Shown here: positions 1 through 13,159 of the stretch, one piece after another
How positions within the stretch are numbered: the first letter of the stretch is position 1
Layout: the number at the start of each line of letters is the position of its first letter
Assembly: GCA_024138025.1 (NCBI GenBank)
Contig: JAMXBD010000025.1
Span: 1,617,501-1,681,500 of the forward strand
DNA length: 64,000 nucleotides
From: Combretum micranthum
Lineage: Eukaryota > Streptophyta > Magnoliopsida > Myrtales > Combretaceae
Direction: 5' to 3'
The notes under the pieces: model-generated
Database searches by the model: none
Told to the model about the DNA's origin: nothing
The model's input: the letters and a program-made list of their open reading frames with translations, nothing else
Translations under genes and position numbers: made by a program

Positions 1-496
1 TAATTTGATGAGGCGCAACAATACTAAATTTAGTATTATCTAATCTTTAAGAAAATATTTAGTGGATAAATATACTTGACATGTATTATGCCACTAGTCT
101 TTATGGTGCTGATGTATATACCATTACACTAGAGCTAATGATCCCATGAAGATACCTATTACTAAAATTTTTAATTGTCATTTAAGGTGTTGTATCAAGA
201 CACCCCATTTGACTTAAATAGAACTCCCAAAAATGTTTTAACTTTAGAAATTATGAGGCAAGATAATAAAAGTAGAGCCCCTATGTAACTATCCAAGGTT
301 AGGTGAAAAAATTTGACTCATTTTGATAACATGCTCAATAGAAATGAAAAGGAAGAGAAAAAAAAAAGGTTATTTAATAATTTGCAAAGATCTAAAGATG
401 AAAATTCGCATTTCAACTTGTTGGGTGCAATTACAAATGATATCCTATACTATAACTAACATATTAAAAATACCCTACTTTGTCTTGAATGTATAT
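1..496. other. Intergenic, nothing recognised
   Basis: AT-rich sequence at the left edge. Short open frames are interrupted, and no domain, RNA gene or clear repeat was recognised. It ends where the Cassandra-like element begins. Confidence 0.5.
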
Positions 497-670
497 TGTG
501 ATACCTCTCATAGAGACGTTATTTGGCGTAATGACTTAAAGTTCGTCAGAACTCTAGAGTAATTCCATGATGGGTGACCTTTTGAGAAGCATTGACACCA
601 AAGGACAAAACCATACAGTGTGTGGCTAAAGCAGACAATACCTCGGTGGACAGAGTTTTAAGAGGTTACA
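497..670 (+). repeat. 5' LTR of Cassandra-like TRIM, with 5S-like segment
   Basis: Starts TGTGATACC and ends GGTTACA. The region around 550-600 resembles the plant 5S rRNA segment covering the internal promoter (CAGAACTC, then GATGGGTGACC, then GAGAAGC). Many bases differ from a functional 5S gene. Confidence 0.68.
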
Positions 671-672
671 GG

Positions 673-683
673 TGGTATTGGAG
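673..683 (+). other. Degenerate tRNA-Met primer binding site
   Basis: TGGTATTGGAG lies two bases after the 5' LTR. The usual plant site for initiator tRNA-Met is TGGTATCAGAG, so two bases have changed. Its position just inside the LTR supports the TRIM call. Confidence 0.6.
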
Positions 684-750
684 TAGTTCATTGGTTTTGG
701 ACCAGTATAACGAAACTGACAAGAATATTAGTTATATAAGTAGGGGAGCA

Positions 751-947
751 TGTGATACCCCACAAATATAGATGATAGAAGTTTAATTATAGATGTACTA
801 TTTAGTGTAATGGTTTGGAATTAAATATGCTATGGGCAGAACAATCCTAGGATGGATGACCCCCGGAAAGCACTGGCATGAAAAGACAAAATTTTGTGGC
901 GTATGGCCAAAGCAAAAAATACCTCAGTGGGTAGAGTTTCAGGGCAT
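751..947 (+). repeat. 3' LTR of Cassandra-like TRIM
   Basis: Starts TGTGATACCCC directly after a purine run and repeats the 5S-like block (CCTAGGATGGATGACCCC) and the AAAGCAAAAAATACCTC block. The right end is uncertain by a few bases because the terminus has decayed. Confidence 0.65.
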
Positions 948-951
948 TATA

Positions 952-3900
952 TACATTACTAGATGGTTGTTTTAATAATTTTTCAATGGAATAAATATAA
1001 TATTTATTAATCTTTATAAGTTTTTATTGAGTTTTTGAAACATTTAGAAAATGTCAATTTGATCCTTAGTAGGGATGACATGGTATAGGAATGGTAGAGT
1101 ACGAAGTACCACTTGTACACTACCTTATAAGATACAAAGTATTAAATTTTATTATCAAAACTTATCCTATGGCACTTTATATCCTTTTTGTACCTTGCAA
1201 AATTTGTAAGGTATATGGTACCATGTGAAACTTATAGATTTTTTTAATGAAATCTCTATAATTTTGTCTTTCTTTTTTAAACTAAAAGTTTATAATATTT
1301 GATGTGCTTTCATGTAATATATAAAACTATCTTATTTTTATATATTCATTATAAATAATAAGTGAAAAGAAATTTTGAAAGCACTTTGTTAAAATCATAC
1401 GTTCTCCAACATATCGAATTAGTTGGTGTGTAAAATATGAAATTTGTAACAAATACCTGTAAAACCTATTTATGTGATATTAAATAAAATTGTAGAACAT
1501 ATGTAGCAAATTTCAAAATTAAAAACTTTGTAATCATTTTTGTATTAATCAATCTTATTTTTATATAATTTGGGAGTTCAAGTACATATATACAACAAGA
1601 ATTCTTCTAAAGTAAAAATAATAAATTATTCCAAAATAGAATAGTATTGGTTCTTCGATAATGACAACTTCTAGAATGTAGTTTACAAATAATAATCTTG
1701 AACAAAAGTAGTTGTAACACAAAAAAAAAAAAAATTGAAGTACTATTATTTATGTCTTATATATTAAAATTATTTTATAATATTTAATATGTAAATATAA
1801 AATATCCTATAACCAGTACCATTTATATATTAGAGTATTAGTTTTAAGATGGATATATTATATGAGACCTCATATTTGTAGCCTACATTATGAGAGCATT
1901 TTTTGAAAAAATTGTACACATATACTATCTTATGACCCTTAATCTTAATACTCACCCGAATCCCCATCAGTCGAGTATAGTATGGATAGGTACCCTATAG
2001 GCCCACACAACATGGTTACTTGCTCACCGCTAATCCTTAGCCATATTATCGGCAAATGGGTCTTGACAATGCCATGTTATTACTTATTAAAAAGGAATGA
2101 TACATGCAATTTTATTAAAAGGGCTTCAAATTCATTGGAATTTTTTAAAGGCTTAAAGTCCAATTAAAAGTTGTATTAATATATTAAAGTTTCAATTAAC
2201 TCCATAACCATATTAACTCATGCTGCAGTTAGATAGTTTTTAGATTAAACATTCTCAAATCATATTTGTTTCGATGGAATTTTTTAAATTAGATTAGAGT
2301 TATATCATTACATGTCATATCATATTTGACATTTGCATCTATGCATTCAGATTGATTAAGTGAGTTTTAAAGACAATTAGCAAATAAAAACGAGAATTAG
2401 CCTTAAAGTGCGCAATTGCGGCAATTAGATTGACAAAATAATATTATTCCACCTAGCTAGATTTATACTTCTTGGACGTAATCCTTTCTAAACCTATGAC
2501 TTAATTATAGTCATTACTAATAAATGATCAAGAATGCCTAATCCATGCAATCCATGGAGAGCAAGGCACATCTTATTTCCAAACAAGCCTACGCATATCT
2601 CCAAAAATCTAAGAGTTGTTATGCTATGACGACCTGAACAAAGATACCAATTTACACAAGATTGAGATTCTGATTTGATGGCAAAAGTGGTGACAGGAGA
2701 TAAGCCTTTTGAGATCTGCCGGCCCTACTTTTAGTTTTCTTAAAGAAAAGGAAGAATTTTGTTACTACTTTAGGGTTTTTGGGGTCGGTTGATAAATTAT
2801 CAGGAATTTATATTAATGCAGTTTCGTACCAATACGTGACGTCTACAACTCTTTGCATATGTATATTCTTTTAGTTTAAAAAGATTATGATTCGATATAG
2901 AGTGAACTTTTATATGCCTTTGCTCATCAATATCAAATGTATGAAACAATCACGTTTCTCCACATAGTCTAATAATAAATACAAAACTTAGTTTTATTTA
3001 CCTATATATGTGGATACCCATACCCAAAATTCCAAGAGTTTGGAAGTAAATTACTTTGAATTTTAGCACCAAAATGGTCGTGCTACAGCAAATGGATCAA
3101 AATAGTTGACTCAATGGATGTGTAAATGTGCTAAAAGTATGTCTTTAATTTTTATGGGATTTAGAATTTAACACATCCATTAATATGAGAAAATTCTTTC
3201 ATTTTATTGTCTAAATAACCAAACTCATTAGACTTAGACTTAATTGCTATCCCTTTTTATTTTGGCTTGTAGCCATAGTTAATCCTTATACTAACTTATT
3301 TTTAAGACATTTAGTTGTACAATTGTATATACATGCGTGTCTTTCTATAGTCTAATGATGAATGGTGAGTTTAGAAAGTTATCCAAAAATAGGGTAAAAA
3401 TGGATTGTGAAAATAGTGACTATTATCAAGAGAACCTCATACTTGTTTTAATAACATATAATGGATGCATTTTAGTTTGAGGTTATATTCCCCTACATTT
3501 ATCTCTTTTAATTTTTTTCCTTTTTAATCTATAATTAAATTGGGTCTAGTCATGCAAATTGGGACAACAAATGTCCTTTGTATTCATGTTTCCATGGTGT
3601 TGCTACTACAAATTTATGGAAAGTGATAAAATATATTCTAAAGCTATTGTGGTGTTTAATTTGCCACCGAGGCATACCTTGGTGGTAAATAATAAACCTA
3701 TCAATGCCTGACCTTGAAATATTCGGATCATACAGATCACGTTAACATGATGTACTTCTCTTAATCAAACCAGGTTTTAAATCTAATAAGAACTTTCATC
3801 AGTCTCCATCGATGATATATGATCAAGATGAATTAGGGTCGTCGATTCTTTAACTTTGATTATTTTTTAAACTTGCACCTAGAAATCTTGAATTCCTTTT

Positions 3901-6900
3901 GAAATACCAATCAATAACTTTTCCCTTATTTTTTTTTTTATTTTGCAATATTCACATTTGCCATAGCAAATCCTTGGTCCATTCTTGTCCACTATTTTAC
4001 CTGTTTAAAGTTCATTAAAATGGAGTTAAAGTCTGAATTAGTGTTCATTCCAAAAAGCTATCCGGGTCTTCATTAGAATTGAAAAAGAAAAGTTATTATA
4101 AATTTCTTTAGAAAAGAATAGTAATAATTTATATTCTACCATGATCGACATTTATGTTGCACAATAAAAAACCAGCTGTTGAGGTTCATGCGGCTACGCA
4201 TGTGAAATAAATGTGGGAGCTCGGATCGGCGTAGGAAAAAAATAAAAAATAAAAAAAAAGAGCCAACCGTAGTAGCTGGGATATTTGTCTCGGATTCTGT
4301 AGTTTGTATGGGATTTGTATCCTCTGACCAAGGTTAATATAATAAACAACAAGAAATTGGAAAAAAAGAAAAGGCAAAAGAATAATAAAATTGTTACGTT
4401 ATAATTAAACACATAAAATAAAAATTATATGGTTCCTCAAATCTTTGACGTGGGGCTCAGCATCATCAAATCTCCATGTGCCATAACTTGATCAACACCA
4501 CATTTTGCGTTCCATAGATTTCATTCTTTAACCAATAACAAGATCTTTGGAGAATAAGCTGGCCAAAGCAGAATTAGGTACAATCATATTATCATGATCA
4601 TATCAATTATGTTACATATAATGTCTGTTTTTGTGAACCATATAAATTTAATATTTATATGTATTGTTAGTTGTGTTGTGGACAGTGTCATGTTTGATAT
4701 ACTTATAAAAATTAGCTAGCTAGCTAGTAGCTATTGCTAGAGATGAAATTTTATATTAAATTACTGGGGATGAATCTCCTTAGGATATGTTCAATATCAG
4801 AAGCTGAAGTAAGACAATCTCAACAAAACAATTTCAAATTAACTTATACTATATTTAATGCACAGTCACTAGCAAGATTTATTTATTTTTTCCATTAAAA
4901 ATAAAGTTCTAAGATATACACATCTCTTGAATAGTCAAAACATATATAGGGTATGGTATCTTTTCTCTGAAAAATAATTCGATCTAACTTGCGAATATAA
5001 TAAATCGAGTAAAAGGGATAAACCAATCCAATATATGAATGTCAAGGAAAAAAAGCTTTAAAAACTCGGTAAAAACCACTTATTCTAAATGCTATTGCCA
5101 AGACAATCATGACAATTTTCTAACAAACTGGACTTGTATAAATAGATTAACAATGAGTGATTTCATAATAAAATTCTTGGAGATGACATGAACAAAATAT
5201 ATATTTTTGGTCTCTGTGTGTGTGTGTGGAGATTTTAAGTGTAATTAGGTAAAGTGCAATAGCACAAATTTATCATTTATCCTAGATATCTTTGTTGTAC
5301 AATGTCCAAATGCAACCTATTGTAAATATGTTGGAAGTTTTGGGGATGTGATCTGACCAAGGGGTTAAATCTGAAACCACCATCTTCTAGTCAATGACAA
5401 TAATAAATACCTAAGACTGGACAGCTATCCATATAAAAATTCATATAAATACGAATTTAAATTTATTAAACACAAAACACGAAATTCTATTATAACATGT
5501 ATAAATATGATTATAATAAAAAAATATATATAATCTAATATAATTCTACGTAATTTTAATACTGATACAAAAAGTTATCACGAAATAAGAAATAACAAGA
5601 TCAAATGACACATATTACCATCCTTGATTAGAAAAAAGACTTTTGTGGATAATATACCGTATGAAGTATATACATGAGTAAATACTAATCGCATTTTAAC
5701 ACATAATAGAATGAATAAATCACAAATAATAGTTATTTAAGAAATTAACCATTATTTTTTTCACATATCAAGATATAATTGATATATACATATGATGACA
5801 CTAGCTACTATTGTCTTATAAATGATGTCTCAATTTTGTTTTAATAAATAAAATATTTACCATGTGTTAAATGGGAATAATATTCTTGGGAGATCAAATT
5901 TCCATCCCATATGATGGGTATTATTTATGTAATATTTTTTCCCTTATCACACGACTTGACAAAATTTTCCACACTACTGCTCTTCCCCAACTGGCAACTT
6001 TTACCGAATAAGATAATTTCGTCGTTGCAATAATGCTGTGAGCATTCATAAGTGTATCAAAACTTCAACCGTGCAGGTACAGCTGAGAAAAAAATATGTA
6101 ACTTCTGCGAAAAGTTCTTCTCTAACTGACATAAGGGGACCACGTATCCTTGGCTTGGCATGACTGCGACGAATATTTTTATAATTATGGTTATTAAAAT
6201 AAAACCTCATGCTTCTCGAGTTATTGCAACTTAGAGCTATTAAGCTTAAGACTTACATTAATTAGCATCGTTAATCATTGCACAGATGATGAGTGAGATA
6301 ATTAAGGAGGGTGTGGTTGAATTATAAAGGAGGTTTTGCAATTGATTATTTCATATAATAGCATAAGATCATCAAAACCGTTATAATGCTTGGATATATT
6401 CCTCACATTAGCCACTAATCATTCTTTGACTGCAATTAGAGAATGTAAGTCATGGAATCAAAAATAAATGGCAATGTGTAGGTAAGATGTCTTATCATCA
6501 CAAAATATAGGATAAAAACTTTTTTTTTTTGGTACATGTTGGTATCTCATCAATCACATGATATGGGTAAAAGCTCATGTTAGCATTAAGAACTATGACA
6601 ATATAATATATAAAAAAAGTTATGAGATATCTCAAATTATTTTAGATTTTAACATGGAAAACTCAATATTTGCATCCCCGATCAAATTGTAGGTCTAATT
6701 TTTTATTTTTTGTCATTACAATGAAGAGGAATTAAACTTAATATCTCTCATTTGAAAACCTAGAGAGATGGTATTAAGTTACAAGATCATTGGTGTAAGT
6801 CTTGAACTTTTGCTTAGATTTTTGATAATCGGACAAACAAAATTGTTGGAATTTGGATTGTTTTTTAAGAAAGTGTTATATAATGAAATATATTATTCTA

Positions 6901-7735
6901 AAGCAATTCAAGTATTGTGTAAAAAATGAAACTCCAAACCAAATTAAATGAGTTAGACATTTTCTCTCTCTCTTTTTTTTTTTAAGTTTAGTCATCTACG
7001 TATCAACTAAGCAAAGAAGTAGAACCATGTTAAATTAGAGGGTAGAAGGTTTGAATTTTTCAAATTTAGAATGTTTTTATTAATATCTAAAATACATAGT
7101 GGATATCTTGATTTACCCTAAGATATAAAACTACAAGCAAAAATATGGAATACCAATATAAAAACTTTGTTCAAAACGTGCATAATATTATTTGTTATAT
7201 TCTTAGTTTCCTCGAAGGGAGTAGGTTTTTTTTTTTTTAATTATTATTTTAGTTTTTGTTTGCAAGGTGGATCCCAACGTAGAGAAAGCAAAAGAGGAAA
7301 CACCCAAGAAACGATCAATATGTGCATGAAAAAGACTGACTAATTACCTATACGAAGTTGTACAACTGGAGTCTTTAGCCTTAACATCATTTTATCATTT
7401 ATTCAAGATACAGCAGCGGCTTTTTCCTTTACAAATTGGCATTGGCAATTTGCTAATAAATAACAATTAAATTCTCTAATTTCAAACTGTTAAACAGCTC
7501 ACTGTGTCAACATCTATCCTAGTAGAAGGACCAACTTTGTACATTTGATGTTTCGTGTAAGCAGTACAAGAGCAACAATTTGTTTTTATGTCTCATTGCA
7601 TCATGTCTTACATGTTTTCACGAAACTAGGCGAATAAGGAATGGATAGCATTTGCTTTTACAATTTTTTTTGGATATAATTTACTTTGTTGTCGAGTGCA
7701 AATTTATGTTTTCCTTAATTTAAGTTTATGTTAGG
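952..7735. other. AT-rich intergenic DNA, possible degenerate hAT-like stretch
   Basis: No coding region, RNA gene or intact element was recognised. A stretch from about 1069 (TAGGGATGACATGG) to about 2010 (GGTACCCTATAGGCCC) has the look of a decayed hAT-type element with inverted GGTA/TACC-rich ends, but no target duplication is visible and the call is weak. The remainder holds only homopolymer and TA-rich runs, including a short GT run near 5214-5228. Confidence 0.4.
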
Positions 7736-7736
7736 C

Positions 7737-7772
<36 letters not shown>
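7736..7772. repeat. (AAT)n microsatellite
   Basis: About twelve uninterrupted AAT units. This is a simple sequence repeat in noncoding DNA. Confidence 0.9.
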
Positions 7773-9359
7773 TTCAAACTAAGACTTGTATCTATCACCG
7801 ACCATTGGTTGAAAATGAATTTTTTTTTTTTAAGGTTGACTTTAACTATCTAAACATTGGCCTTTGAAGAAAATCATAAATTTTGGGTTAAGGGAGCTTT
7901 TGAACATTTTTTTTTCATTTTGCATTAGAAAGGGGAAGGGAAATTTGAACCTAAATCATTCCACTTGAAAGACCATTGGAAATGTCAAGAGAGAGGGTAC
8001 CCAATTTGCTACATATTTCATTGAGGGTATACCAAATAAGATCATAGAACTTTTTCATAAATGTCATTAAGTTATAAGACGATTGAAAACTTTAAATACA
8101 GGACAAACTAAATATTTTTTTTTTTTGGAGTTTATATCAAACAAATACTTTGATCAAATTTATATTTTATTAAACACCATAAACGAAAAAAAAGAAAAAA
8201 ACAAAGATTTATTTTCGTTAAAGGCTACTCATAGTAGATGCCGAGGTATGTACCCTAGATACCATCAAGCCTTTTATAACTCATGAGGTTCACATTTTGT
8301 TAATTCTTTTCTAAATGATTGATTTTAGTGTAAGATTTTATTTTCTTAAAGAAAAAGAATATGGTTTCTTCATATATTATATATATATATATGAAAAATT
8401 TGAGCATTTATTCTTATAATAAAGCTTAAAAATTTGATTCTTTTATTGAATTGTAATCTAAACAAATAATGAGAAAGGTAAAGAAAAGAAAGATAATGAT
8501 AGTGTAGAGTAGCAATGACAATATGGCGGTTGTTTTGGGTGGCTTTTACCTAAATGTAAGATAAAGAGCAGCTGGGATCAGAAGTAATTTCTTGAAGATT
8601 TTGATGCAAAAGCTTCCAACCTATCGGTTTAAGTATCTTATAAATATGTCTATACATATTGCCACTAACTCTGGATGTAAAAAATCTCTAAGGATTATAT
8701 GTCCTTATATTTGCTTTATGAATCATCTTTAAGCACAAAAAGGAAAAAGAAAAAATGACAATGGGGGTATGTTGGTGTATAGGTGATGTCCCTAAGCCAA
8801 TCAATCTACAAAAGTAAGGTATCAAGCTGTCCACGAGAAAAAATTACTGGACCATTATGAGTAATCGATACTTTTAAGTGTTTTTTTGAATATTATAAAG
8901 TAAATTTAGATATGGATACTCACCCTTAGATATGATTACCAAGAAAGATCAGACCATATCTAATCTAATTGATATAACTCACAAAGAAATCATATGAAAG
9001 TACTCACCATAATTAATAGAATTGATAATAATAGGGATTAAAACCAATGAACTCGATCACTGGAAAATTCATTCGATAACTAATAACTCCTTTAACCTCG
9101 TAGGGTCACAAAAAAATATTGACCGTGCTTTTTAATCCTAACTATAAATAAAACATCAATAAAGGAGAGTAAATGTAAACATGGGAAAAAAAACTATCAA
9201 AATATTTACAGACAAATACATTGGGATTTATATATTAAATTGTGATGATCAAGATTGATTAAAATCTTGTTTTGATGAAAAAATATATCACACCAATACT
9301 CCACAAATTAGTTAAGTTACATCTAAAAAGTAAAAACTTGTATTTAATGTGTTTGAGCT
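7773..9359. other. AT-rich intergenic DNA
   Basis: No gene recognised. Contains poly-T runs and a short TA microsatellite at about 8377-8392. Confidence 0.45.
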
Positions 9360-10490
9360 TTATTTGTGCATATATGTTTGTGTTTTTAGTGCAGTGCGTA
9401 TAGGAGAAATGCACTGGCTCATCGGTAGAAAAAGATAAAGCGCGATGCTTGATTAATGGTGATCGAGAGGAAGATCGAGCCTTGGATTTATGGCTTGAAA
9501 AGTTTGATCCAAGACGCAACAAGTGTAAAACCAAGGTGCGCGATGAGTGGAACAAAACGAGATGCATAGATTTTGTTGAGGGTCATGTTGAGTGCTCGAT
9601 GTGTTAATTAGTCAAGGTGCAACAAACTCAAAATCAGCACTCGACAAGCTCAAACACATATAGCTCTGGTTGAGGGTCAAAACTAAGATGCGATGAATGT
9701 AGGGCATGACAAGTTTGAATTCAAGGTTCAATGGAGTCCACGTGAACGTAGACTTGGTCAAGGGTAATTTGAGGAGCGACAAGTTTAAGGCACGACAAGT
9801 CTAGGGCGTAACAATTTAAAAAATAGCCATTACAAACTTTCAAATTCATTCACCGTTGGAGATTCTTTTGGGGGAAAATAGCTATGTTTTAAAGCTGTTG
9901 TATACATAGTAGTTTTGGGATGTTTTTTAGAAATGATAATGAGTCAAAAGAGAGTAGAGCTTAACTTATGTAGATTATGTAAAAATACTCTCTATTTATG
10001 TTTGTTTTTATCAAGTGAATAGTGCCGATTAGTGAACTAATACTTAAGGCACTATTCATATGCTTGATTTGAGTGTTTTTAGTGAAGTCCTCATATGTTG
10101 AGGCACCTGTGTGAAGTCCTATATGTATGTAGACAATTGGTGAAGTGCTTTTGACGAGGCAATTGGCGAAGTCCTTGTGTTGAGGCATTATGAAGTCCTT
10201 TGTTGTAAGGCATTTATTGTGAAGTCCTCTTTGTTGAGACAATTATTTGAGATGAATGAATTCTATGAAGCCCTTCTTGAGTGAAGCAAATTGTGGACCA
10301 TGGAGACTAAGGGGTAGGCCGAATTCTACGTTACATCTAGTGTAATATTCTCTTTCCTTTATCTCTTCATTATTACTATTGTAATTGTGCGTAAAAAGAT
10401 TTAAAGAGATAATGGTTGGTTGAGTGAGCTTAAAATCGATTTTAGAAACCCACCTTGTAGCTTTCGCTTCCGCAATATATGCACGTAATC
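9360..10490 (+). repeat. LTR-like remnant with internal tandem repeats
   Basis: This stretch is less AT-rich than its surroundings. It carries recurring ACGACAAGT/GTCAAGG-like motifs (9590-9810), then a degenerate tandem array built on GAAGTCCT and GAGGCA (10082-10290). It ends in a segment (about 10295-10480) with the texture of the 3' part of a plant Copia-type LTR: TGGAGACTAAGGGGTAGG, a pyrimidine-rich stretch, then ACCCACCTTG. No matching second LTR, primer site or coding domain was found next to it, so it may be a solo or truncated LTR. The superfamily is inferred from texture only. Confidence 0.35.
10082..10290 (+). repeat. Degenerate 25-30-bp tandem repeat
   Basis: About six to seven variant copies of a unit built on GTGAAGTCCT followed by GTTGAGGCA. 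Copies start near 10082, 10110, 10140, 10167, 10190 and 10219. The units vary in length and sequence. Confidence 0.7.
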
Positions 10491-10699
10491 AAGCCTAGTG
10501 ATGCATTTTTTTTTAAACAAATTGTACCCTTATAGTATCTTGTGCATATCTAAGGTAAAACTTCTAATGCTTGATTAGAAGCTCTAGTCCATTTGGCTTT
10601 TAATGTAGAACCTTAAGCAAAGTAATAAATCATAAGGCAACCAAATTTCAAAATTAGAGTCTATTGAGTTTGTAATAGAGCTCATAGTAACACATGGTG

Positions 10700-11560
10700 C
10701 TACAAATAGAGTTTCATTATGATATTAACTAGCTTCTTCAAATTCCCATGATGTAAGAAGAAAGTTATGTCCAAACACTTGTTCTTATAAAAATAAAAGA
10801 ACCTTGAAAGACTCTATGCACTAAGTTGTTTAATATTTCAGTTCGTGAACAAATCATAAGACCACTAAAGTGATGATCTTAATTTTGATTATGGTGCTGA
10901 TTGCCATCATTTTCCTAAGATTGCTAAAGATTTGTCTCAAATTTAACAAGTCTTCTTATAGCTCTTCTTTCTTTAGAATGTCCTATATGTTACAAAAGAT
11001 ATGCATTATCATTGATCTTCTTAAGAATGTTAGATGGACCACTAGTTCTAAGTGCAAGCTTTAGACGTCTCTACCTTTATAACTTTAGGTGTATCAAAGT
11101 TACATGGTTAGAAACTTTTGCATTTTCAACCTTGGTTGCAATGATATTATTACTTAAAAATTTTCTTCTTGACTTGTTATTGTGTAATTTCTGAATGGGA
11201 TAAGCCACTTACAAATTGCTTTGACATTCTCCAAGTTGGCTCTGGTTCCTCTTCTAGAAACTACATACCTTAGAGATGTTACTTCTGGATAGTATAATGT
11301 ACATTTCCTTAGGTTACCATACAACTTTTTAACCTAACTTACTATAAGTAGTGATCTCAGAGGCTCTTTGCAATAGTCTAAATCTTGACTATAATCCAAA
11401 ATGTCATCAAAATAAATTAACATGAACTTATCAATAATATTCATGGCATAGCATTCATTAGTTTCATGAAAGTGTTGGTTGCAATTGTCAAGCCAAAATG
11501 CACGACAACCACTCATAGACACCATACTTAGTTTTAAAAGTTATCTTCTACTCGTTTCCT
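10700..11560 (-). pseudogene. Decayed Ty3/Gypsy pol relic
   Basis: Minus-strand reading shows the reverse-transcriptase core motif LIYFDDILDYS near 11400, preceded by QHFHETNECY, which resembles the usual sequence just before that core. Further along (about 11190-11340) pieces such as KLYG, RKC and NVKAICKW match the conserved Gypsy region after the active site. Beyond that (about 10990-11060) comes GPSNILKKINDNAY, which resembles the segment after the integrase core. RNase H and the integrase core, which should lie between them, are missing. Stops and frameshifts are frequent, so the relic codes for nothing now. The family call is good; the boundaries are approximate. Confidence 0.6.
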
Positions 11561-12742
11561 AAACTCATAAGAAACCCAGCATGCAACATACAGTGTCCAC
11601 TTGGTGCTTATAAGTAGTCATGATTATGAATTAAAACTGATTAGTCTGACTCTTGCATATAAATAAATATATATGCAATTAAGTAAAGAATAAAGAGTAA
11701 ATATTTATTTGATTATTTAAATCTATAATCTTTACTTCATTATTTTATATAACCTCATGGACTAACGCCTTAGAATCTTAATTAGTTTAGCTAAGTAATT
11801 AGACTAAGTTAAAATAAGCTCATAAGATAACCAAACCCATCTTATATATTGACATTGATATATATATATATATAGACACACAATTAAGAAAATATTCAAG
11901 AGTTAATACATTTCTTTGATTGAGTATTTAACTTATAGTATTTACTTAATTGATTTATATGAACTCATGGGCTAAAGCCCAACTTAGGATCTTACTTATC
12001 TTAGTTAAATAATTAAACTAAGTTAAAATAAGGCTATAAGATAAGTAGCCCCAATTTAATTACAATAAAATGATTCATTTAATTAATTTATTTATTTATT
12101 ATCAAACATTATATTAATTAACACTGTTATTTTATTGCCATTATTACTTTTTATTTTCTCACGAGAACCAACTTTATTTGAAATTAGTTTGATTAGATTT
12201 ATTGAGTTTAGTAAAAACTCCATCATCATCGTCATCGTCGTTGTCATCACCATCATCATCATCTTCATCTTATTATTATTATTATTATTATTGAAAAATT
12301 ATATTTTGATATATAATATTATTAATTTCTTTAAAATCTAGAAAAAGTGATCTTTCAAGATGATTATCTAGTTTTCAAACGGAATTTGACCCAAAAGATT
12401 AATTCATTGTGGTTGAATTTGTGTTCATGGTAGGGGACTTTGCTTGATCATGAATAGGATGATCAAAGATTTATATGACTTTAGGAAAATGACAAAAGAA
12501 AAATCCTCTAAAAGCACTTTTTCTTTTGGGATTTAGACCCATTAAGCCGATGAATAATAAATTTTGCCAACACTTTCATATTCGAGATTGAACATTTGAC
12601 TATCGGCTTTAAGATTTTAATACCAACAAATATTTTTCCAATAAACTCAAGGTGAACTAACAACTTTACTAATGAACTCCGTGAACAAAGCATATCATAG
12701 CATGAACATTGTCCAACATCATTAAGATTCAACTTATAATGA
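11561..12742. other. Intergenic with trinucleotide microsatellite
   Basis: AT-rich. A direct repeat is visible in the pair of segments around 11750-11850 and 11930-12040, both containing CTCATGG followed by an AAACTAAGTTAAAATAAG-like block. Otherwise nothing was recognised except the microsatellite at 12221-12292. Confidence 0.45.
12221..12292. repeat. (CAT)n / (TTA)n compound microsatellite
   Basis: Imperfect CAT/CGT triplets run into about seven TTA triplets. Simple noncoding repeat. Confidence 0.85.
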
Positions 12743-13159
12743 GGGTAATTATAAAAATTTTACCTATGTTTATGCCTATTTGTAAACATATAGTATGTGT
12801 TAATTTTTTTAATAAATAGGTAACTCGAGTTTCCTATAAAAGTATCAATATTATTAAATATTATTTAAGAAATTCATACCAGTATCTTATTGGTCTAAAA
12901 AAAATTAAATTAATAAAAATATTACTAAAAATTAAATAAAATATTAAAAATTATTTAGAAAATGAAAAAAATTGAAAAAAAAGGTAAAATTGATTTTTAT
13001 GATCGATAAGATATTGACACGTGTATTTATAAATTATTAAATAATATGCACACTTTTAAATTAAGCTCAGATCATGTGTTTGTAAAAAAAAAAAAAATTA
13101 ACACAAGTTATACATTTGCAAATGGGTTAAAATACCAGTAATGTTTTTATAATTAACCT
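12743..13159. repeat. MITE-like element, family B, copy 1
   Basis: Begins GGGTAATTATAAAAA and ends TTTTATAATTAACC, an inverted terminal pair. Inside each end is the family's second shared block, resembling GCCTATTTGTAAACA and its complement TTTGCAAATGGG. The middle holds GACACGTGT and AT-rich DNA. Four related copies occur at 36818, 41407, 49813 and 50450. There is no coding capacity, as expected of a non-autonomous DNA element. No target duplication was established. Confidence 0.6.

Larger units (their letters stand above)
497..947 (+). mobile_element. Cassandra-like TRIM retrotransposon relic
   Basis: Two diverged direct repeats, 497-670 and 751 to about 947, both begin TGTGATACC and share a middle block that resembles 5S rRNA (GATGGGTGACC in the first, GGATGGATGACC in the second) followed by AAAGCAGACAATACCTC or a close variant. 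The 80-bp interval between them starts with a degenerate initiator-tRNA-Met primer site (TGGTATTGGAG) and ends with a purine run (TAGGGGAGCA). LTRs carrying a 5S-like stretch with almost no internal region are the known hallmark of Cassandra TRIM elements, which code for no protein and depend on other elements' enzymes. Both flanks carry TATAT within a base or two of the ends, a possible target duplication. The LTRs differ strongly, so the copy is old. Confidence 0.72.

Noticed and set aside
500..600. A 5S rRNA gene
   Set aside because: The 5S-like segment is short, diverged and sits inside a duplicated LTR, so it is transposon-borne and not a functional rRNA gene.
9259..9567. A 102-residue minus-strand protein gene
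   Set aside because: No recognisable domain, and the region looks like noncoding LTR-type DNA with repeated motifs.
12135..12341. A membrane-like small protein
   Set aside because: Its hydrophobic run is simply the translation of the CAT/TTA microsatellite.
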